A stretch of 64,000 bases of DNA from Nannocystis sp. (GTDB lineage Bacteria > Myxococcota_A > Polyangia > Nannocystales > Nannocystaceae): assembly GCF_016714285.1 (NCBI RefSeq), contig NZ_JADJNN010000001.1, positions 620,001 to 684,000 on the forward strand, read 5' to 3'. Of the stretch, positions 56,351 to 63,556 are shown piece after piece (positions within the stretch are counted from its first letter, which is position 1; each line of letters starts with the position of its first letter). The notes beneath the pieces were generated by a model. It saw only the letters and a list, made by a program, of their open reading frames with translations, searched no databases and was not told the DNA's origin. Made by a program: the position numbers and the translations under genes.

Positions 56351-56881
56351 ATGCTCCCGCTCCGCCCTCGCCTCGCCCTCGCCACCCTGCTCGCGCTCGC
56401 GGCCTGCGAGGGCAAACCCCAGCAGCCCGCCGCGAGCGCCGTCGTCGCAGCCGCGGGCCCGCCCGCGCCGGCCTTCCTCGGCCGCACCCTCGACGGCGAG
56501 CCCTTCGAGCTGGTCGGCCTGCGCGGCCAGGTCGTGCTGCTGAACGTGTGGGCCACCTGGTGCGAGCCCTGCCGCAAGGAGATGCCCGAGCTACAGGCGC
56601 TGCACGCCCGCCACCAGGCCCAGGGCCTGAGCGTGGTCGGCGTCAGCGTCGACGCGGCCCGCCTCGGCCCGGAGGTGCGGCGCATGGTCGAGGACTTCCA
56701 GCTCAGCTACCCGAACGTGCACGACCCGCGCAACACGATCAGCGCCAGCTTCAAGGTCGTCGGCTACCCGACCAGCTTCCTCATCGATCGCGCGGGCGTC
56801 ATCGTGTGGCGCCGCGACGGCATGATCGAGCCCGGCGACGCCGAGCTGTCCGCCGCGCTCGCCACGGCGCTCGCTGGCTAG
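56351..56881 (+). CDS. TlpA/ResA-like thioredoxin lipoprotein
   Basis: 176 residues. The signal peptide ends at Cys19 (LLALAACEGK). The thioredoxin fold carries WATWCEPCRKEMPEL with redox Cys71 and Cys74, a TlpA-type central insert (VSVDAARLGPEVRRMVEDFQL) and the cis-Pro region VVGYPTSFLIDRAG. Such proteins reduce disulfides in the periplasm, for example of apocytochromes or copper proteins; the partner is unknown. ATG 56351 opens the signal peptide. The stop shares a CTAG with the stop of the opposite plsC gene. Confidence 0.9.
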   Translation: MLPLRPRLALATLLALAACEGKPQQPAASAVVAAAGPPAPAFLGRTLDGEPFELVGLRGQVVLLNVWATWCEPCRKEMPELQALHARHQAQGLSVVGVSVDAARLGPEVRRMVEDFQLSYPNVHDPRNTISASFKVVGYPTSFLIDRAGVIVWRRDGMIEPGDAELSAALATALAG

Positions 56882-57669
56882 CCCCGCGCTTGCAGCTGAG
56901 TCGAGGTGCCCGCCTCGCGCTGCGTCGAGGCACTCGCCTCGCGCAGCAGGTCGAGCGCGGCGGCCATCTGCGCCTGCACATGATCCTGCAGCGCCTGCAC
57001 ATCGCCAGCGAAGCGGCCCGGCGCGACCGGCTCGAGCACGCGTACGCGGATATCGAGGCGGCCGTCCTGCTGGAACACCCAGGTCCCCTGCGGCAGCGCG
57101 TGCAGGGTCCCGTCGATCACGATCGGCAGCACCGGCACATCGGCCGCGACGGCCATGGCGAAGGCGCCGCGGCGAAACTGCTGCAGCTCCCCGTCGCGCG
57201 AGCGGGTGCCCTCCGGGAACATCAAGATCGACGATCCGCGGCGCAGGTGGGCGAGGCAGGTCTGCAGCATGCGGTCGCGGCTGCGCTGATCGCCGCGACG
57301 GATCGGCACATAGTCCGCCATCCACATCATCCACCCGAGGAAGGGCACGATGAACACCGAGTCCTTGGCCACCCATTTGAAGTGTTTGCGCAGCTGGTAG
57401 AGCACAAAGATGTCGCCGATCGACTGATGGTTGGCGACCATCACGTAGGTGCCGTCGGCGGCGATGCGCTCGCCGTGTTCGACCGCGATCCGCCAAAACG
57501 GCGACAGCGCGACATAGTGGTTGGCCCAGGTCCACGCGTACCAGTGCGAGAAGCGGCGCCGACGATCGAAGGGCAGCAGCAGCAGCCACACTGGCACCAC
57601 CGCGAACCAGAAGATCATCAGGCTCAGCGCGAGGTACAGCCAGAAGAAGGCGGACAGCAGGTGCTTCAC
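56878..57669 (-). CDS. plsC: 1-acyl-sn-glycerol-3-phosphate acyltransferase (PlsC family)
   Basis: 263-residue membrane enzyme that makes phosphatidic acid from lysophosphatidate. The N-terminal hydrophobic region (LLSAFFWLYLALSLMIFWFAVV) is followed by the acyltransferase blocks NHQSIGD (HX4D), PIRRGDQRSRDRML, FPEGTRSRDG and VLPIVIDGTL. GTG 57669 is preferred because ATG 57726 would leave no room for the divergent thioredoxin gene's promoter; the alternative adds 19 residues. The C-terminal tail is Ala/Thr-rich. Convergent with the TlpA gene, the two share the four bases CTAG as overlapping TAG stops. Confidence 0.9.
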   Translation of the reverse strand: MKHLLSAFFWLYLALSLMIFWFAVVPVWLLLLPFDRRRRFSHWYAWTWANHYVALSPFWRIAVEHGERIAADGTYVMVANHQSIGDIFVLYQLRKHFKWVAKDSVFIVPFLGWMMWMADYVPIRRGDQRSRDRMLQTCLAHLRRGSSILMFPEGTRSRDGELQQFRRGAFAMAVAADVPVLPIVIDGTLHALPQGTWVFQQDGRLDIRVRVLEPVAPGRFAGDVQALQDHVQAQMAAALDLLREASASTQREAGTSTQLQARG

Positions 57670-57736
57670 CGCGCCGCAGCCTGCCCCAGCCGGCGCCTGC
57701 TTGTCGAGCCGAAGACTTGCTAGCATGCCGGCCACC

Positions 57737-58246
57737 ATGCGCCTGCGCACCGGCCTCGCCCTCCTCCTGTCCGCATGTACCGCCGAGCCTGCCGGACCCC
57801 CCACGCCGGCGACCGCACCGGCGAGCTCATTGGCCGCGGGGATCCCCGCCCGTCCGCCACGGCTGGTGCCCGCGCCCGCCGGGGGCACGGTCGCCGAGGT
57901 CGTGACCGCCGAGCTCGGCGCGGGCGACACCCGGCTCGTCGTCTACGTCGGGGCGAGCTGGTGCGAGCCCTGTGTCGCCTTTCACGACGCGCTGCTGGCG
58001 GGCCAGCTGGACGCTGATCTGCCCGGCGTCCGCTTCCTCGAGTTCGACCTCGACCGCGACAAGGCCCGCCTCGAGGCCGACGGTTATACCTCGCGCTTTG
58101 TACCCCTGTTCGCGCTGCCGGGCCCCGACGGTCGCGCGAGCGGGCGCCAGATCCAGGGCGGCGTCAAGGGAGCCGGCGCAGCCGCGAATCTCGTGCTGCG
58201 CCTGCAACCTTTGCTGGCCAGCGAGCGCGAGCGACCCCCGGCCTGA
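57737..58246 (+). CDS. Thioredoxin-like lipoprotein
   Basis: 169 residues. The lipoprotein signal MRLRTGLALLLSAC gives Cys14, then an Ala/Pro-rich spacer and a thioredoxin core with VVYVGASWCEPCVAFHDALL (CxxC), FLEFDLDRDKARLE and the Pro region YTSRFVPLFALPGPDG. It is probably a periplasmic disulfide reductase or chaperone. ATG 57725 is an alternative start four codons upstream. It ends just before a 12-bp array whose +1 frame would encode a His/Asp-rich tail, so a lost C-terminal extension is conceivable but unproven. Confidence 0.82.
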   Translation: MRLRTGLALLLSACTAEPAGPPTPATAPASSLAAGIPARPPRLVPAPAGGTVAEVVTAELGAGDTRLVVYVGASWCEPCVAFHDALLAGQLDADLPGVRFLEFDLDRDKARLEADGYTSRFVPLFALPGPDGRASGRQIQGGVKGAGAAANLVLRLQPLLASERERPPA

Positions 58247-58280
58247 ATGCCATGTCGGTCGCCGGAGGGCCCAGGGCTCA

Positions 58281-58376
58281 GGCCACGATCAGGGCCACGA
58301 TCACGGCCACGATCACGGCCACGATCACGGCCACGATCACGGCCACGATCACGGCCACGATCACGGCCACGATCAC
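58281..58376 (+). repeat. Eight-unit 12-bp tandem array (GGCCACGATCAC)
   Basis: Eight contiguous 12-bp units; only the first ends in G instead of C. The array lies between the convergent thioredoxin and Cys-rich lipoprotein genes and touches the latter's stop codon. One plus-strand frame reads (GHDH)n, followed by GMMPQMPTFS and a stop. Confidence 0.95.
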
Positions 58377-59290
58377 GGCATGATGCCGCAGATGCCGACG
58401 TTCTCGTAGCCCGGCGTCGCCTTGCCCTGCTCGAACCACGGCACGCAGGTCAGGGTGTCGTCGAAGGCGAGGCAGGTCTCCGGCATGTCGATGTCGCAGT
58501 AGGTCGAGCAGCAGTAGGTGCCGCCGCAGCCCGGCACGTTCTCGGCGAATATGCAGAGAAAGCTCGGGTCGCAGCCGGACAGCGCATAGCAGGCGTCGCC
58601 GTACTGACCGGGGATTTCCTCGAAGACGCGCGGCATGCAGACGAAGAACTCGGCCCCGAGCGCGGCGATGTTGGGCACGCAGGTCTCGGCCGGGCTGCAG
58701 TCCTGCGCCAGCGGATCACAGGCGGGGAAGCACAGCGGCACCGTCGGCTCGAACAGGAAGGCGCACTTGTCCCCGACATCGGGGCAAGTCGGGTCGTTCA
58801 TGTCACCCTGACAGTAGGCCACGCAGGCCGCCTTGCCGCTGTTGTCGATGTCGAGGCAGATGGAGCCCTCGACGCAGTCGTCGATGCCATCGCCGAACTT
58901 ACCCTCGACCGTGCAGCCCTCACCCGGCTGCTTGTCACCGGTGATCTGCACACACTTGGCGCCGTTGGGGAAGATCCCGCCATCGTCGCTCCACGCGTTG
59001 CACTTCTGCCCGGCCATGCAGTCCTGCGCGAACAGGTTGCACTCACCGCCGCTCGGGATATCCCCGTTCGGGAAGTTGGTGTCGGCGCCCGAGCTGGTCG
59101 GCGTCGCTTCGCTGGTGCCGCTCGCAGACGAGGTGCTGCCGCTGGTCGGCAGCACCTCTGTGGTGGATGTGGAATCCGTCCCGGTGTCGGTCGCCGAGCT
59201 GTTGCTCGCGGTGCCCGCGGGGTTCGTGCCGCAGGTGACGAGGGCGGCCGATGCAAGCAGCGCGAGGTGAAGCGGGCGACGGTATGCCAT
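58373..59290 (-). CDS. Cys-rich surface lipoprotein
   Basis: 305 residues from ATG 59290. The signal peptide ends at Cys20 (AALVTC), then a Ser/Thr/Gly stalk to about residue 70. The globular part has about 26 cysteines in small disulfide-type blocks (ECNLFAQDCMAGQKCN; DCSPAETCVPN; PGCGGTYCCSTYC), a pattern common in myxobacterial surface proteins. No catalytic motif was seen. The stop codon overlaps the 12-bp array. Confidence 0.82.
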   Translation of the reverse strand: MAYRRPLHLALLASAALVTCGTNPAGTASNSSATDTGTDSTSTTEVLPTSGSTSSASGTSEATPTSSGADTNFPNGDIPSGGECNLFAQDCMAGQKCNAWSDDGGIFPNGAKCVQITGDKQPGEGCTVEGKFGDGIDDCVEGSICLDIDNSGKAACVAYCQGDMNDPTCPDVGDKCAFLFEPTVPLCFPACDPLAQDCSPAETCVPNIAALGAEFFVCMPRVFEEIPGQYGDACYALSGCDPSFLCIFAENVPGCGGTYCCSTYCDIDMPETCLAFDDTLTCVPWFEQGKATPGYENVGICGIMP

Positions 59291-59338
59291 GGGCCCGTAT
59301 CTTACCCCGACTCGCCCCACCGGAGACGACCAAAACAA

Positions 59339-59363
59339 ACGGCCGACCATTGCGGTCGGCCGT
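59339..59363 (-). terminator. Intrinsic terminator of the winged-helix gene
   Basis: A perfect 10-bp stem, ACGGCCGACC/GGTCGGCCGT, with a 5-nt loop. On the minus strand it is followed by TTGTTTTGG. It lies 54 bases after the winged-helix stop. Confidence 0.85.
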
Positions 59364-59385
59364 CGGCTGCCTGCCTGCCACGCTG

Positions 59386-59424
59386 TCAGGCGATCATCTC
59401 AGGCGATCATCTCAGGTCAGGCGA
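59386..59424. repeat. 13-bp tandem repeat around the winged-helix stop codon
   Basis: TCAGGCGATCATC occurs twice in tandem (59386-59398 and 59399-59411), then TCAGGTCAGGCGA. The last part is the gene's own terminal codons and stop, so the tandem copies repeat the CGCCTGA gene end. Confidence 0.85.
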
Positions 59425-59989
59425 CGCTGTACTTGGTCCCGCGAGCCTTGCCGGACCAGGTGATCCGACCGGCCTCGATGAGGCGAGCCAGGCCTGCGCG
59501 AGCCTGCAGGCTGGTGCCGCCGGCGACCGCGATGAGGGCCCCGGCGCCAGCCGGACCGCCGGCGTCCTTGACCGCCAGGAACAGCGCCTCGTCGTACGCG
59601 GCGCGGCCCTCGGCCGTGCGGGTGTTGACCGCCTTGGCCTTGCCACGGCGGGCCTTGGCGCCCTTCTCGGGCGGGGCCGCCTCGGGCGGGGCCGCCTCGA
59701 CCTTGGCCGCGCGGACCTTGCTGGCGGTCTTCGCCTTGCGACCGACGGGACCACCGGCCTTGGCCTTGGGGCCGCCCTTGCTGGCGGGCGCTGTGGGCCG
59801 CGCGGCGCCACCACCGGACCCGAGGAGGTCGGCGATGGTGATCTCGCTGAAGAGTCGGCCGAGGCCGCCCTTGCTGAGTTTGTGGATCTCGCCGAGGGTG
59901 AGCTCCGGGGAGCCGCGCAGCGACTCGATCAGAATGCGGCGCTCATTTTCGGCGATGGCAGCTTTGAACGTAGACTCGAACTTCGACAT
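59417..59989 (-). CDS. Lys/Ala-rich winged-helix DNA-binding protein
   Basis: 190 residues from ATG 59989. A short N-terminal helical part (MSKFESTFKAAIAENERRIL) is followed by a basic Ala/Lys/Pro-rich linker (about 65-115: SKGGPKAKAGGPVGRKAKTA). The C-terminal winged-helix-like domain spans about 120-190 (YDEALFLAVKDAGGPAGAGAL; RAGLARLIEAGRITWSGKARG). The layout recalls histone H1-like nucleoid proteins, but regulators of the MarR/winged-helix type are also possible. The promoter region is unusually AT-rich with an operator-like inverted repeat. A strong terminator follows, so the gene is monocistronic. Confidence 0.78.
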   Translation of the reverse strand: MSKFESTFKAAIAENERRILIESLRGSPELTLGEIHKLSKGGLGRLFSEITIADLLGSGGGAARPTAPASKGGPKAKAGGPVGRKAKTASKVRAAKVEAAPPEAAPPEKGAKARRGKAKAVNTRTAEGRAAYDEALFLAVKDAGGPAGAGALIAVAGGTSLQARAGLARLIEAGRITWSGKARGTKYSVA

Positions 59990-60010
59990 GCGCGACAAGC
60001 TAACACACTT

Positions 60011-60028
60011 TATGCAAAGTCAAGCATA
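60011..60028 (-). promoter_or_regulatory. Operator-like inverted repeat upstream of the winged-helix gene
   Basis: TATGC-N8-GCATA lies 22-39 bases before the winged-helix start, inside the most AT-rich stretch of the window (about 60001-60058). TTGACT is nearby on the minus strand, but no -10 sits at standard spacing. Autoregulation is a guess. Confidence 0.35.
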
Positions 60029-60088
60029 CGATCGAAGACGAACGTAGATAAATAATGACGGGGTCGCGGCGGGAGCCGATGGCCCGTG

Positions 60089-60131
60089 ATGGCCAGTGAT
60101 CGGCCATGAGCCGGGGCCGGCCGAGGCCGGC
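60089..60131 (-). terminator. Hairpins downstream of icmF
   Basis: Two inverted repeats lie just beyond the icmF stop: GCCGGCC-GA-GGCCGGC (60116-60131) and ATGGCC-N7-GGCCAT (60089-60107). No clear T-tract is present. Confidence 0.4.
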
Positions 60132-60136
60132 TGTCA

Positions 60137-63100
60137 TCACATCGACCGACGATACTCGCCGCCGACCTCGAAGAGGGCGCGGGAGATCTGACCAAGCGAA
60201 CAGACCCGGGCCGTCGCCATCAGCTCCTCGAAGATGTTGCCGCCGGCCAGGGCGACCCGCTTCAGCGCCGCCAGAGCCGGCCCGGCCGCATCGGCGTGGC
60301 GGGCCTGGAAATCGCGGAGGCGGGCGATCTGGGCGTTCTTCTCGCCGCTGTCGGCCCGCGTCAGGGCCAGGCCCGCGGTCTCCTGCTCGCCGGTCATGTC
60401 CGGGTTACGGAAGGTGTTGACCCCGACGATCGGCAGCTCGCCCGAGTGCTTGAGGTGCTCGTACTTGAGGCTCTCATCCTGGATCTTGCCGCGCTGATAT
60501 TGCCGCTCCATCGCCCCGAGCACCCCGCCGCGCTCGTCGAGGCGCAGGAACTCGGCGAGCACCGCCTCCTCGACCAGCTCGGTCAGCTGCTCGACGATGT
60601 GGCTGCCCTGCAGCATGTTGTCGGTCTTCGCCAGGCCCTGCTCCTTGGTGATGATCAGCTGGATCGCCATGGCCCGGCGCACGCTGCCCGCGGTCGGCGT
60701 CGTGATCGCCTCGTCGTAGGCGTTGGTGTGCAGCGAGTTGCAATGGTCGTAGTAGGCGAACAGCGCCTGCAGCGTGGTGCGGATGTCGTTGAAGTCGATC
60801 TCCATCGCGTGCAGCGAGCGGCCGCTGGTCTGGATGTGGTACTTCAGCTTCTGGCTGCGCTCGTCGGCGTGATAGAGGTCGCGCATCGCCACCGCCCAGA
60901 TGCGCCGGGCCACGCGACCGATCACCGTGTACTCGCTGTCGAGGCCGTTGGAGAAGAAGAAGCTGAGGTTCGGCGCGAAGGCGTCGACCGCGAGGCCGCG
61001 GGCCCGGTAGTACTCGACGAAGGTGAAGCCGTTGGCCAGCGTGAACGCCAGCTGCGAGATCGGGTTCGCCCCGGCCTCGGCGATGTGATAGCCGCTGATC
61101 GACACCGAGTAATAGTTCCGGACCTGCTTGCGGATGAAGTACTCCTGGATGTCGCCCATCATCCGCAACGCGAACTCGATCGAGAAGATGCAGGTGTTCT
61201 GGGCCTGATCCTCCTTCAAGATGTCGGCCTGGACCGTGCCGCGCACCACCTTCAGGGTGCGCTCGCGGACCGCCGCGCGCTCGCCTTCCGTCAATGCTCC
61301 GCCCTTGTCCGCCTCGGCGCGGGCCACCTGTTGATCGATCGCCGTGTTCATGAAGAAGGCGAGGATGATCGGCGCCGGCCCGTTGATGGTCATGCTGACG
61401 CTGGTCGACGGGTCGCACAGATCAAAGCCAGCATAGAGGTCGCGCGCGTCCTCGAGGGTGCATACGCTGACGCCGCTCTCGCCGATCTTGCCGAAGATAT
61501 CGGGCCTCTCGTCGGGGTCACAGCCGTAGAGGGTCACCGAATCAAAGGCGGTCGACAGCCGCTTGGCCGGCTCGCCCGCCGAGAGGTAGTGAAAGCGCTC
61601 GTTGGTGCGGGCGGGCCCGCCCTCGCCGGCGAACATGCGCTTCGGATCCTCGCCCTCGCGCTTGAACGGGAACACGCCGGCCGTGAAGGGGAAGTGGCCG
61701 GGCAGGTGCTCGAGCATTGCGAAGCGGACCAGCGCCCCGGGCTCGTCGTCCTGCGGCACCGCGACCCGCGGCTGGCGCGTGCCCGAGAGCGTGACGACGT
61801 GCGTGGGATAGCGGACCTCGCTGCCGCGGATCTTGATCACGTACTCCTCCTCGGCGTACGCGGCGCGCAGGCGCGGCAGCTCGATCAGCGCCCGGCGAGC
61901 GTCGGCGTCGAGGCGCGCGTCGGCCCGCTCGATCGCCCGATCGAGGGCCGCGTCGATGACCGCCCCGTCGCCGCCCGCCTCGCCCGCGAGCAGGCGCTTG
62001 CTGGTGCGCAGCGCCTGCAGCTCGCGGGCCCGCTCGGCCTGCGCGTGGGCGCGGGCCTTGTAGTCGTGCAAGGTGCGGACAATCTCCGCGAGATAACGCG
62101 TGCGCTCCGGCGGGATCAGATCGCGGGTGTCCGACGCGACCGCCCGCTGCTCCACCGGAATGCGACACACCCAGGGCGCGCGCGAGTGCCGGCCGAGGTC
62201 GTCGCAGACCGCCGCATAGAGGCCATTCACGCCGCTGTCATGAAAGCGGCTGGCGACCGTACCGAACACCGGCAGCGCCTCGTCGGGCACGCTGTACGCG
62301 ATCTCGCGGTTGCGCCGGACCTGCTTGCGAACGTCACGGAGCGCGTCCTTGCTGCCCTTGTGCTCGAACTTGTTGATCGCCACCAGCTGCGCGAGGTCCA
62401 GCATCTCGATCTTCTCGAGCTGGCTCGGCGCGCCGTACTCGGCGGTCATCACATACAGGCAGAGGTCGGCGAGGCGCGTGATCTCGGCGTCGCCCTGGCC
62501 GATGCCCGAGGTCTCGACGATCACCAGATCGTAGCCGCTGGCCTGGATCAGGCGGACGACGTCATCGGTGGCCCGCGACAGCTCGACCCCGGCCTGCCGG
62601 GTCGCCAGGCTGCGCATGTACGCGTTGGGGTGGCGCAGCGCGTTCATGCGGATGCGGTCGCCGAGCAGCGCCCCGCCGGTGCGCCGCCGCGTCGGATCGA
62701 CCGACACCACGGCGATGTGACGATCGGGGTGGTCGCGCAGCAGGCGACTGAGCAGCTCGTCGGTCAATGAGCTCTTGCCGGCGCCGCCGGTGCCGGTGAT
62801 GCCGAGCACCGGCACGCCCGCGACCGGGACCGCCTGCAGCGCGTCACGCAGCGGATCGGCGCCCTCGGGCAGGGCCTCGATCGCGGTGATCAGGCGGGCC
62901 AGGCGGCTCTTGTGATCGGTCCGCTCGCGCGCCCGCGGCTGCGTCAACCAGGCCAGCTCGGCCAGTGGATCGGCGGGCAGCGTCGAGAAGTCCGAGCCGC
63001 GCAGGATCATGTCGATCATGCCCTGCAGCCCGTGGCGACGGCCGTCCTCGGGGCTGAAGATGCGCTGGATGCCGTAGGCGTGCAGCGCCTCGATCTCCCG

Positions 63101-63469
63101 CGGCACGATCACCCCGCCGCCGCCGCCCCAGATCGTGATGTGCCCGGCGCCCTTCTGGCGCAGCAGGTCGTGCATGTATTCGAAGTATTCGACGTGCCCG
63201 CCCTGATAGGAGCTGAGCGCGATCGCCTGCGCGTCCTCCTGGATCGCCGCGTCGACCACCTCCTCGGCGCCGCGGTTGTGCCCGAGGTGGATGACCTCGG
63301 CGCCGGAGGCCTGCAGCACGCGCCGCATCACGCCGATCGCCGCGTCGTGGCCGTCGAAGAGGGCCGCGGCGGTGACGACGCGGATCTTGTGGTGGGCGCG
63401 ATAGCGCGGCGCGGGGGCGGCCTGGGCCGGCTGGACGGGGCTCTGAGCATTCAGATCGGCGCTGGGCAT
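60137..63469 (-). CDS. icmF: Fused isobutyryl-CoA mutase IcmF (B12-dependent)
   Basis: 1110 residues. Adenosylcobalamin-dependent enzyme interconverting isobutyryl- and n-butyryl-CoA (some members act on pivalyl- or isovaleryl-CoA), fused to its G-protein chaperone. The N-terminal B12 domain has the DGHDAAIG motif (His41 is the lower cobalt ligand) and GGGGGVIVP. The MeaI-type GTPase domain has GITGTGGAGKSS (223-234) and ETSGIGQGDAEI. The C-terminal mutase barrel has DPSTSVSMTINGPAP, the NTCIFSIEFALRMMGDIQEY segment and SISGYHIAEAGANPISQLAFTL. The fused order is diagnostic for IcmF. ATG 63469 gives normal length. It is divergent from the partial exported protein. Confidence 0.96.
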   Translation of the reverse strand: MPSADLNAQSPVQPAQAAPAPRYRAHHKIRVVTAAALFDGHDAAIGVMRRVLQASGAEVIHLGHNRGAEEVVDAAIQEDAQAIALSSYQGGHVEYFEYMHDLLRQKGAGHITIWGGGGGVIVPREIEALHAYGIQRIFSPEDGRRHGLQGMIDMILRGSDFSTLPADPLAELAWLTQPRARERTDHKSRLARLITAIEALPEGADPLRDALQAVPVAGVPVLGITGTGGAGKSSLTDELLSRLLRDHPDRHIAVVSVDPTRRRTGGALLGDRIRMNALRHPNAYMRSLATRQAGVELSRATDDVVRLIQASGYDLVIVETSGIGQGDAEITRLADLCLYVMTAEYGAPSQLEKIEMLDLAQLVAINKFEHKGSKDALRDVRKQVRRNREIAYSVPDEALPVFGTVASRFHDSGVNGLYAAVCDDLGRHSRAPWVCRIPVEQRAVASDTRDLIPPERTRYLAEIVRTLHDYKARAHAQAERARELQALRTSKRLLAGEAGGDGAVIDAALDRAIERADARLDADARRALIELPRLRAAYAEEEYVIKIRGSEVRYPTHVVTLSGTRQPRVAVPQDDEPGALVRFAMLEHLPGHFPFTAGVFPFKREGEDPKRMFAGEGGPARTNERFHYLSAGEPAKRLSTAFDSVTLYGCDPDERPDIFGKIGESGVSVCTLEDARDLYAGFDLCDPSTSVSMTINGPAPIILAFFMNTAIDQQVARAEADKGGALTEGERAAVRERTLKVVRGTVQADILKEDQAQNTCIFSIEFALRMMGDIQEYFIRKQVRNYYSVSISGYHIAEAGANPISQLAFTLANGFTFVEYYRARGLAVDAFAPNLSFFFSNGLDSEYTVIGRVARRIWAVAMRDLYHADERSQKLKYHIQTSGRSLHAMEIDFNDIRTTLQALFAYYDHCNSLHTNAYDEAITTPTAGSVRRAMAIQLIITKEQGLAKTDNMLQGSHIVEQLTELVEEAVLAEFLRLDERGGVLGAMERQYQRGKIQDESLKYEHLKHSGELPIVGVNTFRNPDMTGEQETAGLALTRADSGEKNAQIARLRDFQARHADAAGPALAALKRVALAGGNIFEELMATARVCSLGQISRALFEVGGEYRRSM

Positions 63470-63492
63470 CGTTCTGTCCACAGTAGGCCGCC

Positions 63493-63520
63493 GCGCGGGA
63501 TCCCTGCGCCGGGTTTTTTT
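63493..63520 (+). terminator. Hairpin plus T7 in the icmF/exported protein intergenic region
   Basis: GCGCGGG-ATC-CCTGCGC (one G-T pair) is followed after four bases by TTTTTTT on the plus strand, 36 bases before the next gene's ATG. It looks like an intrinsic terminator or an attenuator, since no plus-strand gene lies upstream. Confidence 0.45.
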
Positions 63521-63556
63521 GCCTCCCGCCGCGGCTTGCCTCACAATGCCGGAGGT

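Noticed and set aside
58247..60055. 602-codon plus-strand frame starting with (PRSR)n from the 12-bp array
   Set aside because: It runs antisense through two good minus-strand genes, and its sequence has no recognisable domain.
63470..63556. Cobalamin riboswitch upstream of icmF
   Set aside because: The gap is only 87 bp and lacks the B12-box sequence. The visible hairpin with T7 faces the other gene.
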